This document shows positions 45,362 to 54,552 of a stretch of 64,000 bases of DNA, piece by piece (the stretch's first letter is position 1; each line of letters begins with the position of its first letter). The DNA lies in NCBI GenBank assembly GCA_040387375.1, contig JAZKDW010000021.1:1-64000 (forward strand), given 5' to 3'. The stretch is from JAZKDW01 sp040387375 (GTDB lineage: Bacteria; Pseudomonadota; Gammaproteobacteria; Burkholderiales; Burkholderiaceae_D). Under the pieces are notes generated by a model. That model was not told the DNA's origin. It ran no database searches and worked only from the letters and a program-made list of their open reading frames with translations. The position numbers were made by a program, and so were the translations under genes.

Positions 45362-46714
45362 CTATTTGCGCGTCACCCTGAAAATCGTGCCGTTCGCGTC
45401 GTCGCTCACCAGCAGCGCGCCGTCCCGGGTGACCGCCACGCCAGCTGGTCGGCCCCAGACACTGTCGTTGTTCACCACAAACCCGGTCATGAAGTCTTCG
45501 TACTCGCCGGTCGGCTGGCCGTCCTTCATGCGCACGCGGATCACCTTGTAACCTGTGATTTCGGGCCGGCTATGGGAGCCGTGCAGCGCGACGAACGCGT
45601 CGCCGCGGTACTCGGCCGGGAAAGCGTCGCGATCATAGAACGCCGCGCTCAGCGCGGAGGAGTGCGGCTGAATCAGCACCTCGGGCAGCCGCACCTGGCC
45701 CTTGAGGTCGGGACGCTTGCCCTTCAAAGCGGGGTCTTCCCTATCGCCGTAGTAGTACCAGGGCCAGCCGTAGAACGCTCCCTCCTGCACGCGCGCCATG
45801 TAATCGGGCGTCAAGTTGGGGCCGAGGTGGTCGCGCTCATTGACGACGCACCACAGGTTGTCGGTGCCGGGCTGCATCGCCAGGCCCGAGCAGTTGCGCA
45901 GTCCGGTGGCGTAGTTGCGGACGCTCTTTCCTTCCGGATCGAACACGCGCACCACGGCGCGATTTTCTTCTTCGCCCCAGGCGGCGCCGCGACCGTGGGT
46001 TGCTTCATGCTGCCGGATCTTCTCAGGCGTCATTTCAGGCATGCCAGCCACCCCCAGGTTGGATGCCGAGCCGACGGCGAGGAACAGGCGCTGGCCATCG
46101 CGGGAGACCGCGAGGTCGCGCGTCCAGTGCCGCTTGGTCGGAATGTTGGCGATGACCACTTCGGCCGGACCCGTAGCGATGACTTCGCCGCTGCGATAAG
46201 GGTAGCGGACCACCTGGTTCGCCGCCGCCACATAGACGTACCGGGGATCGGCGGGCGGCACGAAGCTTATGCCGTACGGCCGCTCCAGGTTCTCGGCGAA
46301 GACCTCGGGCTTTGCCGGTGTGCCGCTGGCATCTGCGCGGAACACCAGCACACGTCCGGTGCCGCTCTCCGACAAAAAGATGTCGCCATTCGGCGCTACG
46401 CGAAGCGTGCGCGGCTGCTTGAATCCTGTGGCGAACACCTGCACCGCAAAGCCGTCCGGCACTTTCGGCAGCGCGCCCTGCGGCGGCTGGACCACCTTTG
46501 CGGTGCTGGCGATCGACTTCTCAGGGTCGGCGCCCGTCACCGGCGCCGGCAGGTCGGACGGCCTGATATGGTGGCGAACGCCGGGGGCATCGGACTTCCA
46601 GTCGGCAAAGGTGGCGGCGCCGGTACTGACTTCCCCCGTCCGCGCGCATGCAGCCAAAGACAGAACGGCCAGCAGAACATGGACGAGACGCGTCGACAAT
46701 GTCGGGATTTGCAT
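45362..46714 (-). CDS. PQQ-dependent sorbosone dehydrogenase-type lipoprotein
   Basis: This 450-residue six-bladed propeller protein has AAGGAG upstream. The lipobox LAAC gives a lipidated Cys near residue 23. Family landmarks are FATGFKQPRTLRVAPNGDIF, ERPYGISFVPP, NIPTKRHWTRDLAVSRDG, and YGWPWYYYGD followed by the C-terminal PAGVAVTRDGALLVSDDANG. Close relatives are quinoprotein glucose/sorbosone dehydrogenases that oxidise sugars in the periplasm. PQQ synthesis genes are not in the window. Confidence 0.9.
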   Translation of the reverse strand: MQIPTLSTRLVHVLLAVLSLAACARTGEVSTGAATFADWKSDAPGVRHHIRPSDLPAPVTGADPEKSIASTAKVVQPPQGALPKVPDGFAVQVFATGFKQPRTLRVAPNGDIFLSESGTGRVLVFRADASGTPAKPEVFAENLERPYGISFVPPADPRYVYVAAANQVVRYPYRSGEVIATGPAEVVIANIPTKRHWTRDLAVSRDGQRLFLAVGSASNLGVAGMPEMTPEKIRQHEATHGRGAAWGEEENRAVVRVFDPEGKSVRNYATGLRNCSGLAMQPGTDNLWCVVNERDHLGPNLTPDYMARVQEGAFYGWPWYYYGDREDPALKGKRPDLKGQVRLPEVLIQPHSSALSAAFYDRDAFPAEYRGDAFVALHGSHSRPEITGYKVIRVRMKDGQPTGEYEDFMTGFVVNNDSVWGRPAGVAVTRDGALLVSDDANGTIFRVTRK

Positions 46715-46896
46715 GGTTGTTCTCCTTGTGCGTAGATTGAGCGGCTATTTCAGGATAGTTCAGCTCGAATAAGCCGCTTGGCTATTTACCAGGGAGTCTG
46801 ACTTCAATCAAGTTGGCAAGCGTCGCTTGCGAAACGAAGTGAATGGAGAAGCAATAACCCGCTATTGGCTATAAGCCTTTCTTTCGCATTGAGAGC

Positions 46897-49020
46897 TTAA
46901 AACTGGGTGCGCGCCCCCACGAATAATCTTCGCCCTGCAGCCGGTTCGAAAAAGCGGCGGTTGCCATCGTTGACAATGACCGATCCGGCGTAATGCTTGT
47001 CGAACATGTTATCGAGACGGGCGAACCAATATATCGTCACCGCACCCGCCCTTGTTTCCAGCCCGGCGCGCGCATTAAAAACCGCATAACCTGGCGCCGC
47101 ATCGCTGTTGACGTCGTCCACGTAAGCCTTGCTCTCGGCACGCATTTCCACTGCCATGCTGAGGTCATCGGACACCTTGTAGGCCAGCTCGGTGAACAGG
47201 CTGTGCATAGGCGCGCCGGGCAGGCGATTGCCGGCCGCGACCATCTCGGTGCCGTTCGAGAAGGATTTCCTGAAAGTCGCATCCAGCAGCGTATAACCAA
47301 GCTGCGTGCTGAGCTTGCCCCATCCCGCTTTCCAAGATACTTCGGCGCCACGCCGTTCGACCTCATCGACGTTCTGATAAATCGCACGGCCGTTAAGCGT
47401 GGTCAGCGGCGTAATCTCATCGCGGCTGCGGGCGATGAACAGCGCGGTATCCAGCGCATGGATGCCCGATCTGATTTTCATGCCGACTTCGGCCTGGGTA
47501 CTGATGGAGGGCTGCAGCGCCAGGTTTGGTCCGCTGCCATCGGGGCGATAGGCCAGTTCCGACTGGGTCGGCGTTTCGAACCCCTGGCCGATATTGCCGT
47601 AGATATTGACCGCATCGCTCGCATGCCACACGAGGCCGAGCACCGGGCTGGTATGGCTGTAATCGACCTTGCCGCTGTCGTCCGGACTGGCGGCGGTGAG
47701 GTAATGGTCGGCGATGGAAAACCGGACCTTGCTGGCACGCACGCCGGCGATGGCTTGCCAGGCCGGCGTGAAGCTCCAGTCGACCTGGCCGAAGACATCG
47801 ATGTTGCGCACGCGGCTGTCTTCATCGCGGCGCAGATCGCCGCTGCTGCCGGCATTATTCACGAAGCCCCGCCGCCACTGGTCCTGCTGCCCGGCTTCGA
47901 TGCCGATCGTGGTCTGCAGCGGCATGTGGTTGACTTTCGCCTTGCTCGTCCAGCTGGCGGCGCCACCGTAATAGTCGCTGTCCAGATCGACCACGCCGCC
48001 CGACGATGTCGGTGCAGCGCCGCTGAAGGCCAGTGTCTGATTGACCTTGCGATTGCCCGCATACACGCGGGCGCTGATCGAATCGGCAGCGGAGAAGCGG
48101 TGATCGAACACGAAGCCTGCCTGGTGCTGCCTGACCGACTTGCGCGTGTCGAAGCTCAGGGCGGCGGGAACCACCTGCCTCGGATTGTTCTCGAAATCCG
48201 CCCGGTTCAGGCCGAGCGGATCTTGCGCGACAGGCAAATCGAAGATATTCAGGATACCGGTGACCGAGGTATCGTCAGATAATTTTGCCAGCGCCTTGGC
48301 ATTAAGCTGCGTGCGTTCGGCGGCACTGTGATCGCGATAACCGTCAGTCGAAAAATGCGACACATCGACCAGCGCGCTCAGGGCGTCGGAACCGCCGCCA
48401 ATCGATGCGCCAAACTGCCGCTGCCGGTAGCTGCCGGCCCCCGCCGATACACTGGTTACCGGTGTCGCCGAAATGGGCGGATCGCGGGTGAACACCTGCA
48501 CCACACCGCCGGCCGCATTGCCATACAGTTGCGCAACCGGTCCGCGCAGCACTTCGATGCGGCGCGCCGACGTCAGGCTCGCGGTCGCGGCCTGTCCCTG
48601 GCCGTCCGGCATGGTGGCCGGAATGCCGTCAATGATGATCCGCACACCACGCACGCCAAACGTCGAGCGCGTTCCGAAACCGCGTACCGACAATTGCAGG
48701 TCCTGCGCATAATTCTGACGTTCGCGCACCTGCACGCCGGGCACCGCCGACAGCAGTTCGGACAGGTTGACCAGCGGTGAGGCAGTGCGGAATGCGTCGA
48801 CCGTTACCGAGTCGATCGCAGCCGGCGCATCGAAACTGCTCTGTTCGGAGCGGCTGGCGCTGACCACCACGGGCTCCAGCTGACGTTCGCCTGTCTGCTG
48901 CGCCTGCGCATGAAGCGTGCACACCACGATAGCGCCGGCAAAGGCCAATTCCCTGGCAGGAAACACGGGCAGGCATCTGCGGCTGCGGGATAATAAGATG
49001 GCGCTGTCGGTTTCAGGCAT
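46897..49020 (-). CDS. TonB-dependent outer-membrane receptor
   Basis: This 707-residue protein has a signal-like N terminus (to about 42, ending AQAQQ) and a TonB-box-like LEPVVVSASRSEQ. A plug domain follows (PLVNLSELLSAVPGVQVRER to IEVLRGPVAQLYGNAAGGVV). A 22-strand barrel follows, and the last residue is Phe (FVGARTQF), as required for outer-membrane insertion. It most resembles ferric-siderophore receptors such as FecA/FoxA. The ligand is not known. Start at 49020; an in-frame ATG at 49062 is possible. It is divergent from the 123-aa gene. Confidence 0.9.
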   Translation of the reverse strand: MPETDSAILLSRSRRCLPVFPARELAFAGAIVVCTLHAQAQQTGERQLEPVVVSASRSEQSSFDAPAAIDSVTVDAFRTASPLVNLSELLSAVPGVQVRERQNYAQDLQLSVRGFGTRSTFGVRGVRIIIDGIPATMPDGQGQAATASLTSARRIEVLRGPVAQLYGNAAGGVVQVFTRDPPISATPVTSVSAGAGSYRQRQFGASIGGGSDALSALVDVSHFSTDGYRDHSAAERTQLNAKALAKLSDDTSVTGILNIFDLPVAQDPLGLNRADFENNPRQVVPAALSFDTRKSVRQHQAGFVFDHRFSAADSISARVYAGNRKVNQTLAFSGAAPTSSGGVVDLDSDYYGGAASWTSKAKVNHMPLQTTIGIEAGQQDQWRRGFVNNAGSSGDLRRDEDSRVRNIDVFGQVDWSFTPAWQAIAGVRASKVRFSIADHYLTAASPDDSGKVDYSHTSPVLGLVWHASDAVNIYGNIGQGFETPTQSELAYRPDGSGPNLALQPSISTQAEVGMKIRSGIHALDTALFIARSRDEITPLTTLNGRAIYQNVDEVERRGAEVSWKAGWGKLSTQLGYTLLDATFRKSFSNGTEMVAAGNRLPGAPMHSLFTELAYKVSDDLSMAVEMRAESKAYVDDVNSDAAPGYAVFNARAGLETRAGAVTIYWFARLDNMFDKHYAGSVIVNDGNRRFFEPAAGRRLFVGARTQF

Positions 49021-49171
49021 GGGGATGGAAGGCAACTCGTTAAAAAAACGTGCAGCATGCATTATATTTTGAATGCTCGGCGGCCTGCTTGACACGCGCA
49101 AGATCAACCTTCCTGCACTGGATGCGCGGCACATGAACGGGCAGATCGGACACAATTGAAGGAACCGCATC

Positions 49172-49543
49172 ATGAATGAGAAAGAACACAAGGCGCAGCT
49201 CACGCAGCAGCGCCAGGCATACGAGGATTTCCAGGCCGGGCTGCCGGAAGTGCGGGTGGAAGGCGGCGCCGCGCTGACCCGTTTGCTCAAGATCGTATTC
49301 GACGATAATGGCCAAAGCAGGCTGGTCGCAGGTTTTTTGCTGGGCCTGTACGATGGCGCGCGCTTCAAGGTCAACCTGAATGCATTGCGGGCCTTGCAGA
49401 CTGACGTATTCGACGACTGCATGAAAGTGCTGCGGATGGACTACACGCCGTACAAGAAGGTCCACGAGTATTTTGAAAACGGCGCTGCCCTATTCGAACA
49501 GATGGCGGCCGACTGGGGTACGCCGGACCGCACTGACATGTGA
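49172..49543 (+). CDS. Conserved hypothetical protein (DUF7673-like)
   Basis: This 123-residue soluble protein has AAGGAACC before the ATG. GGAALTRLLKIVFDDNGQSR and VAGFLLGLYDGARFKVNL are its landmarks, followed by a conserved DYTPYKKVHEYFENG. Similar short proteins occur across proteobacteria and phages. The function is unknown. Confidence 0.8.
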   Translation: MNEKEHKAQLTQQRQAYEDFQAGLPEVRVEGGAALTRLLKIVFDDNGQSRLVAGFLLGLYDGARFKVNLNALRALQTDVFDDCMKVLRMDYTPYKKVHEYFENGAALFEQMAADWGTPDRTDM

Positions 49544-49658
49544 CAGCGGATCATGGCGGACTGTCCTGCCCACCTCAAACTACACGTGGACATGGTTGCC
49601 CTCCGCAGCTAGACTCGACGGTGTCATCATCTAACGCGTGCCCTGCCCGGGAGAAGCC

Positions 49659-50015
49659 GTGTCCATCCTCGCCAATATCGTCGTTGCCCTCATCGCGGCA
49701 CTGCACGTCTACATCCTCGTGCTCGAAATGTTCTTGTGGGAGAAACCGACAGGCCTGCGCGCTTTCCGACAGACTCGGGAAGCGGCGGCGGCGTCCAGGG
49801 TGCTGGCCGCGAATCAGGGTTTGTATAACGGTTTCCTCGCCGCCGGCCTGTTCTGGGGGCTTGTGGCGGGTGCGAACGCAAGCAGCATCCAGATATTTTT
49901 CCTGACCTGCGTTCTGGTCGCCGGCCTGTATGGCGCAGCCACGGTCGGCCGCAAGATTCTGTTCATCCAGGCGATCCCCGCCGCCATCGGGCTGGTACTG
50001 GTACTTCTAACCTGA
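49659..50015 (+). CDS. DUF1304 membrane protein
   Basis: This ~118-residue protein has four helices (ILANIVVALIAALHVYILVL; LYNGFLAAGLFWGLVAGAN and two more). The GTG at 49659 has GGGAGAAG upstream and fits the DUF1304 length; a GTG at 49638 is an alternative. NQGLYNGFLAAGL is the family signature. The 3' end overlaps the convergent GGDEF/EAL gene by nine bases. Confidence 0.85.
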   Translation: MSILANIVVALIAALHVYILVLEMFLWEKPTGLRAFRQTREAAAASRVLAANQGLYNGFLAAGLFWGLVAGANASSIQIFFLTCVLVAGLYGAATVGRKILFIQAIPAAIGLVLVLLT

Positions 50016-53000
50016 GCGCGAATTGATTATACGGGCCTCGAATTCGTTCGCAGGCAAGGGCTGGCCGAACAGATAGCCCTGATAAAAATGACATCCGTTC
50101 TCGGCCAGGAACGCCCGCTGCGCTTCGGTTTCTACCCCTTCGGCAATCACTTCCAGGCCCAGGTTTTGCCCCAGGGCGATGATCGTGCGGGCGATCACCG
50201 CATCGTTGGAGTCGCTCAGCACGTCCTTGACGAAGGACTGGTCGATCTTCAACTGGTCCAGCGGCAGGCGTTTCAGATAAGACAGCGACGAATAACCGGT
50301 GCCGAAATCGTCCAGCGAAAAACTGACGCCGCAGGCCTTCAGCGCGGCCATTTTTTCGATGGTGGTTTCGACGTTGTCCACCAGCAGGCTTTCCGTCAGT
50401 TCCAGCTTGAGTTTGTGCGGACTGGCACCGCTCCCGGCGAGTATAGCCAGTACCTGCCCGACAAAATCGGCGTGGCGGAACTGGCGCACGCTGACATTGA
50501 CGGCGATGGTGAGCGATGCGGTTTCCGGCTGCGCCGCCCACGCCGCCAGTTGGGCGCAGGCAGCTTCCAGCACCCACTGCCCCAGCGGCAGGATCAGCCC
50601 GGTATCTTCGGCCAGCGCGATAAACTCACCGGGCGCCACCAGGCCGCGCCGCGGATGCTGCCAGCGCACCAGCGCCTCAACCCCGATCACGCGCTGCGCG
50701 TCATTCATTTGCGGCTGATAGAAAAGAACGAACTGCCTGTCCTTCAGACCCTGGCGCAACTCCGCTTCCAGCAGGGCGCGGGCCGTGACATCGGCTTGCA
50801 TGTCGGAATTGAAGAAACGCAAGGTGTTGCGGCCCGACGCCTTGGACTGATACATCGCCAGATCAGCCCGCTTCAGCAGTTCATTCAGATTGTTCTGCGG
50901 GTCGGCAAACAGCGTAATCCCAATGCTGCAGGTGCTGAAATGCTCGCTGTTGTTGAGCACGTACGGCCGGCACATCGACGCCAGTATTTTCTCGCCGACG
51001 CTCTGCGCCTGGGCTGCGGCAAGCACCGGGTTTTCATTCAGGCTTTCCAGGATCACCACAAATTCATCACCACCGAGCCGGGCCACCGTATCGCTCTCGC
51101 GCACGCTGGAAACCAGCCTGATGGCGGCTTGCTGCAGCAACTGATCACCGACGTCGTGGCCGAGGGTGTCGTTCAGGGTCTTGAAGTCGTCGAGATCGAT
51201 GAACAGCAGCGCCCCTTCGCAGCGGTTGCGCGCGCTGGTGGCCATCGCATGCTGTAAACGGTCCATCAGCAGCACCCGGTTGGGCAGGCGCGTGAGCGGA
51301 TCGTAGAACGCCAGGTTTTGAATCTCCGCCTGCGCCGCCTTGCGCTGCGTGATGTCGTTGCTGATCGACAGGATCGAGTGCGGCTGACCGGCATCGTCCA
51401 GCACCAGGGTGAGGTGGCCTTCCACGTCCATGCGGGCGCCGTTCTTGCGTGTCTGCGTGAACTCGCCGGTCCACTCGCCGGCATCCAGCAATTTGCGCGT
51501 CATCTCGACCACACCGATGGAATTGCCGGGCATGACTTCGCCTGTCAGGGTGCCCACCACCTCTTCCGCGCTCCATCCGTACAGTCTTTCGGCGCCTTTG
51601 TTCCAGAACAGGATACGGGAGTCGAGTCCGCGCACGACGATGGCGTCATTTGCCTTGTCCAGCAGCGAGGCCTGTGCGCGGATGCGCGCATCGGCCTGCT
51701 GCCGCTCCAGTTCGGCGGCCGCACGCGTGGCAAAAATCCGCAGCGTCGAGACGACAAATTCGGCGCGCTTCAATGGCTCCCGGAACAAGACGAACAGCAG
51801 CCCGACGGGCTGGCCGAGAGAATTGTCGAGCCGGCAGCCGACATAAGCCTCCGCGCCGGCGAGATACAGCGGGGAGGCGGCCGGATAGCGGGAGGCTACA
51901 TCAACACTGGCGACACATTGCTGGTCCTGAAAAACCTTCTCGCACGGGGTGCCCGCCAGCGGATAGTCGACGTTGCCGATCAGGGCGCCGTCGACCACGC
52001 CGGCGATGGTGCGCGCCGTGGCCGGCTCTCCCGGCAGCAGGCGGACCAGGTAACCTGCATGCGCGCCAACCGCTTCGGCCATGTTGCGGGCCAGTTGCTC
52101 GAAAAATTCGGTGCCGGTGCTGGCGGAAACGCCGGCCGCGACCTTGACCGCCGCCAGTTGAAGCCGCCGCCGCTCATCCTGGGCGCGAATGTTATTGATG
52201 CCGAAGGCGAGGTCATCCGCCAATGCTTGCAACAGCTTGATCTCATCTTCGCTGACCTGGGCCACTTCCGGGGAGTAAAGCGCGAGCAATCCAAAGGTGC
52301 GATCGGTGTCGCGCAGCGGCAGGCATACCATGCTGCGATGGCCATGCGCGCGTGCGTCGTCCAGCCAGCTACGGAATCCCGGATCCACGCTCAGGTTTTC
52401 CATCACTACCACTTTGCCGCTGCGGATAGTCCGGCCGGCCGGCCCCCGTCCGATCGGCTCATCGGCGGACCACGATATCCGGATATTGCCCAGGTAAGCA
52501 GCTGCTTGCTCGCCAAAATGGGCGACCGGCAGGATGGTCTTGTGCGGATCTTCCTGCCGGAAGCCAACCCAGGCCATGCGGTAGCCGCCGATCTCCACTG
52601 TGACCCGGCATATTTCCTCCAGCAGGGTTGCTTCCTGATCGGCACGGATCAATGCCTCGTGGCAGGCGCTCAGCATTTGCTGGGCGCGATTGACGCGAGC
52701 CAGTTCACGCTCGGCACGCAAGCGCTCGGTTACATCGGTGGCCAGCACCAGCCGCGCCGGCAGGCCATTGAAATCGATGCCGTCGGACGATACCTCGACC
52801 TGGATGATCGAGCCGTCCTTTTTCCGATGACGCCATACGGCTGCACTTTTCTGCTCCTGCGGAAGCGACCGTACGGTTTGCTCCATTACGTCCACATCTT
52901 CCGGCAGCCGCAGTTCGCGCAGCGTCATTGCCAGGAATTCCTGCTCGGTATAACCGTAATGCTGAATCGCCGACAGATTGACTGCCAGGAAGCGCAGCGT

Positions 53001-53663
53001 CGCATTTTCAAATACCCACATGGGGTGCGGGTTGTGCTCGAACATGAGCCGGTATTGAGACTCCGACTGGCGCAGGCGTTCGGCATCGCGGTGACGCTGG
53101 ATGACGTTGCCCAGCGACTGCACGAGGATCTGGAGGTTAACCACATCGCGCTTCCTGAAAGCATGCGGCTCCATCGCCATCACCTTCAGCACGCCGATCA
53201 CCTGGTCCGCCACCCGCAGCGGTGCGGCAATGAGCGAACGAACCCCGATTGCCCGGCTGGCGCTGCGGTCGACGTGCGGATCCACTTCGGAGTCTTCACA
53301 GTGCATGACCATGCCGGTGCGTATTGCGGCGCCGGACAAACTGCTTCCATGTCGCAGCCGCAAGCCTATCTGCCTGGCAGCAATTCCCGCGGTTGCGCGG
53401 TACACCATTTCATCTTCTTCAACCAGCTCGACCACGGCGCCGCAAGCCCGCGTCAAAGCCTGAGCGCGCTCCACCATCAGATTCATCACGGACTGCAGAT
53501 CGAGGTCGACCGCGGACATCTCATGCTGGACCTGGACGATGCCCGCATAGGTGTCAGCGTAGCGCGCTTCTTCGTCCGCATTTCCGGCGTCGGACGGATT
53601 GCCGAACGCGGCCGCCGGCGCTTCCGCAGACAGGTTCTCCTCAGCGCGCGGAATGAGAGTCAC
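50007..53663 (-). CDS. GAF/PAS/GGDEF/EAL c-di-GMP signalling protein
   Basis: This ~1218-residue soluble protein reads, in order: GAF (about 40-190), PAS (about 200-320), a second GAF (about 350-500), a third GAF-like region (about 510-670), PAS with PAC (about 680-790), GGDEF (about 800-960) and EAL (about 970-1218). GGDEF is intact (ARLGGDEFVVI) and EAL is intact (GVEALVRW, then DDFGTGYSSLSYL). Both cyclase and phosphodiesterase activity are possible. No transmembrane segment is present. I chose the GTG at 53663, which has GGAAGGA upstream; an ATG at 53702 has none. Confidence 0.9.
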   Translation of the reverse strand: MTLIPRAEENLSAEAPAAAFGNPSDAGNADEEARYADTYAGIVQVQHEMSAVDLDLQSVMNLMVERAQALTRACGAVVELVEEDEMVYRATAGIAARQIGLRLRHGSSLSGAAIRTGMVMHCEDSEVDPHVDRSASRAIGVRSLIAAPLRVADQVIGVLKVMAMEPHAFRKRDVVNLQILVQSLGNVIQRHRDAERLRQSESQYRLMFEHNPHPMWVFENATLRFLAVNLSAIQHYGYTEQEFLAMTLRELRLPEDVDVMEQTVRSLPQEQKSAAVWRHRKKDGSIIQVEVSSDGIDFNGLPARLVLATDVTERLRAERELARVNRAQQMLSACHEALIRADQEATLLEEICRVTVEIGGYRMAWVGFRQEDPHKTILPVAHFGEQAAAYLGNIRISWSADEPIGRGPAGRTIRSGKVVVMENLSVDPGFRSWLDDARAHGHRSMVCLPLRDTDRTFGLLALYSPEVAQVSEDEIKLLQALADDLAFGINNIRAQDERRRLQLAAVKVAAGVSASTGTEFFEQLARNMAEAVGAHAGYLVRLLPGEPATARTIAGVVDGALIGNVDYPLAGTPCEKVFQDQQCVASVDVASRYPAASPLYLAGAEAYVGCRLDNSLGQPVGLLFVLFREPLKRAEFVVSTLRIFATRAAAELERQQADARIRAQASLLDKANDAIVVRGLDSRILFWNKGAERLYGWSAEEVVGTLTGEVMPGNSIGVVEMTRKLLDAGEWTGEFTQTRKNGARMDVEGHLTLVLDDAGQPHSILSISNDITQRKAAQAEIQNLAFYDPLTRLPNRVLLMDRLQHAMATSARNRCEGALLFIDLDDFKTLNDTLGHDVGDQLLQQAAIRLVSSVRESDTVARLGGDEFVVILESLNENPVLAAAQAQSVGEKILASMCRPYVLNNSEHFSTCSIGITLFADPQNNLNELLKRADLAMYQSKASGRNTLRFFNSDMQADVTARALLEAELRQGLKDRQFVLFYQPQMNDAQRVIGVEALVRWQHPRRGLVAPGEFIALAEDTGLILPLGQWVLEAACAQLAAWAAQPETASLTIAVNVSVRQFRHADFVGQVLAILAGSGASPHKLKLELTESLLVDNVETTIEKMAALKACGVSFSLDDFGTGYSSLSYLKRLPLDQLKIDQSFVKDVLSDSNDAVIARTIIALGQNLGLEVIAEGVETEAQRAFLAENGCHFYQGYLFGQPLPANEFEARIINSRSG

Positions 53664-53852
53664 TGTGCATTCCTTCCCGGGCCATCGGCAAGCTGGCAGC
53701 ATGCTTGCGGATCACGATAAACCTGCGTGTCTGAACATGAAATCCCGAGTAGACATCTTATAAACACCCCGGCTAAAAAATCCGCAACCGGGCAAGCGTA
53801 AAACCAAGAGTTACTGCCAATACAGTACCAACGCTTCATCTGTCCGCGCGGC

Positions 53853-54365
53853 CTAAAAATGCCGCTTGATCACCTCGGCGAATGCGTCTTCGGCCGAAAT
53901 GCCATTCTTCATCAGACCGGCGATTTCATCCGAATGTTTTTCGATGCCAGCCGGCAGGGTCTGACGATTATTTTTGAAATATTCGTATTTCGCGGCGTCG
54001 ACCAGGTCCTTGGCCTTGACTGCCGCAGGGCTGCTGCGCGTACCGACACGGCTGACGCGCGTTGCTGTACCGGTGCGGCTGCCGCCGGCGATCACGGCCT
54101 TGAGCTGCTCCAGCGTATACACGGTTGTCGCATTGCTGCCGACGAATTCATCCGCCTTCGGGGTCAGCAGATGATTGTTGCTGTCGAAAGCCATTTTCTT
54201 GCCGGCCGGGTTGATGACCTGGTAGTTCGGTCGCTGCCCCGAGCCGGACAGCGCGAATTGCACTTGCTCGCCGTAGGCAAGCATCTGGCCCATGACATCA
54301 TTCAGATAATCGGGTGAAAGTGTTTCAATCTTGCCATTCCAGCGTTTGTTTCTTGTCGTATTCAA
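53853..54365 (-). CDS. Hypothetical protein, unclear start
   Basis: This frame encodes about 170 residues (LSPDYLNDVMGQMLAYGEQV; TLPAGIEKHSDEIAGLMKN; SAEDAFAEVIKRHF), with coding-like codon use. The middle part is rich in Ser/Thr/Arg/Gly (GGSRTGTATRVSRVGTRSS) and may bind nucleic acid or be a flexible linker. The only upstream start in frame is a TTG at 54363-54365 with no good ribosome binding site; the frame stays open about 40 codons further. The family was not recognised. Confidence 0.6.
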   Translation of the reverse strand: MNTTRNKRWNGKIETLSPDYLNDVMGQMLAYGEQVQFALSGSGQRPNYQVINPAGKKMAFDSNNHLLTPKADEFVGSNATTVYTLEQLKAVIAGGSRTGTATRVSRVGTRSSPAAVKAKDLVDAAKYEYFKNNRQTLPAGIEKHSDEIAGLMKNGISAEDAFAEVIKRHF

Positions 54366-54552
54366 AATGCGTTTTATCCAATAATGATGGCGCGACCCGG
54401 ACGCGGCATTGACTGTCGTGATTCCGTGAGTCGCGCCGTTTGTAAATTCGTAAACAGGAACAGACCGCCATTATCCCCCGCCTCGATTTATTACGAAATC
54501 TCCGTAACAAAATATATTAGTCGCCAAGCGCGTTTTTCAGTGTTCTGAGCAC

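Noticed and set aside
51318..53720. 800-residue plus-strand frame opposite the GGDEF/EAL gene
   Set aside because: It is a high-GC antisense shadow; the minus strand carries clear GAF, PAS, GGDEF and EAL motifs.
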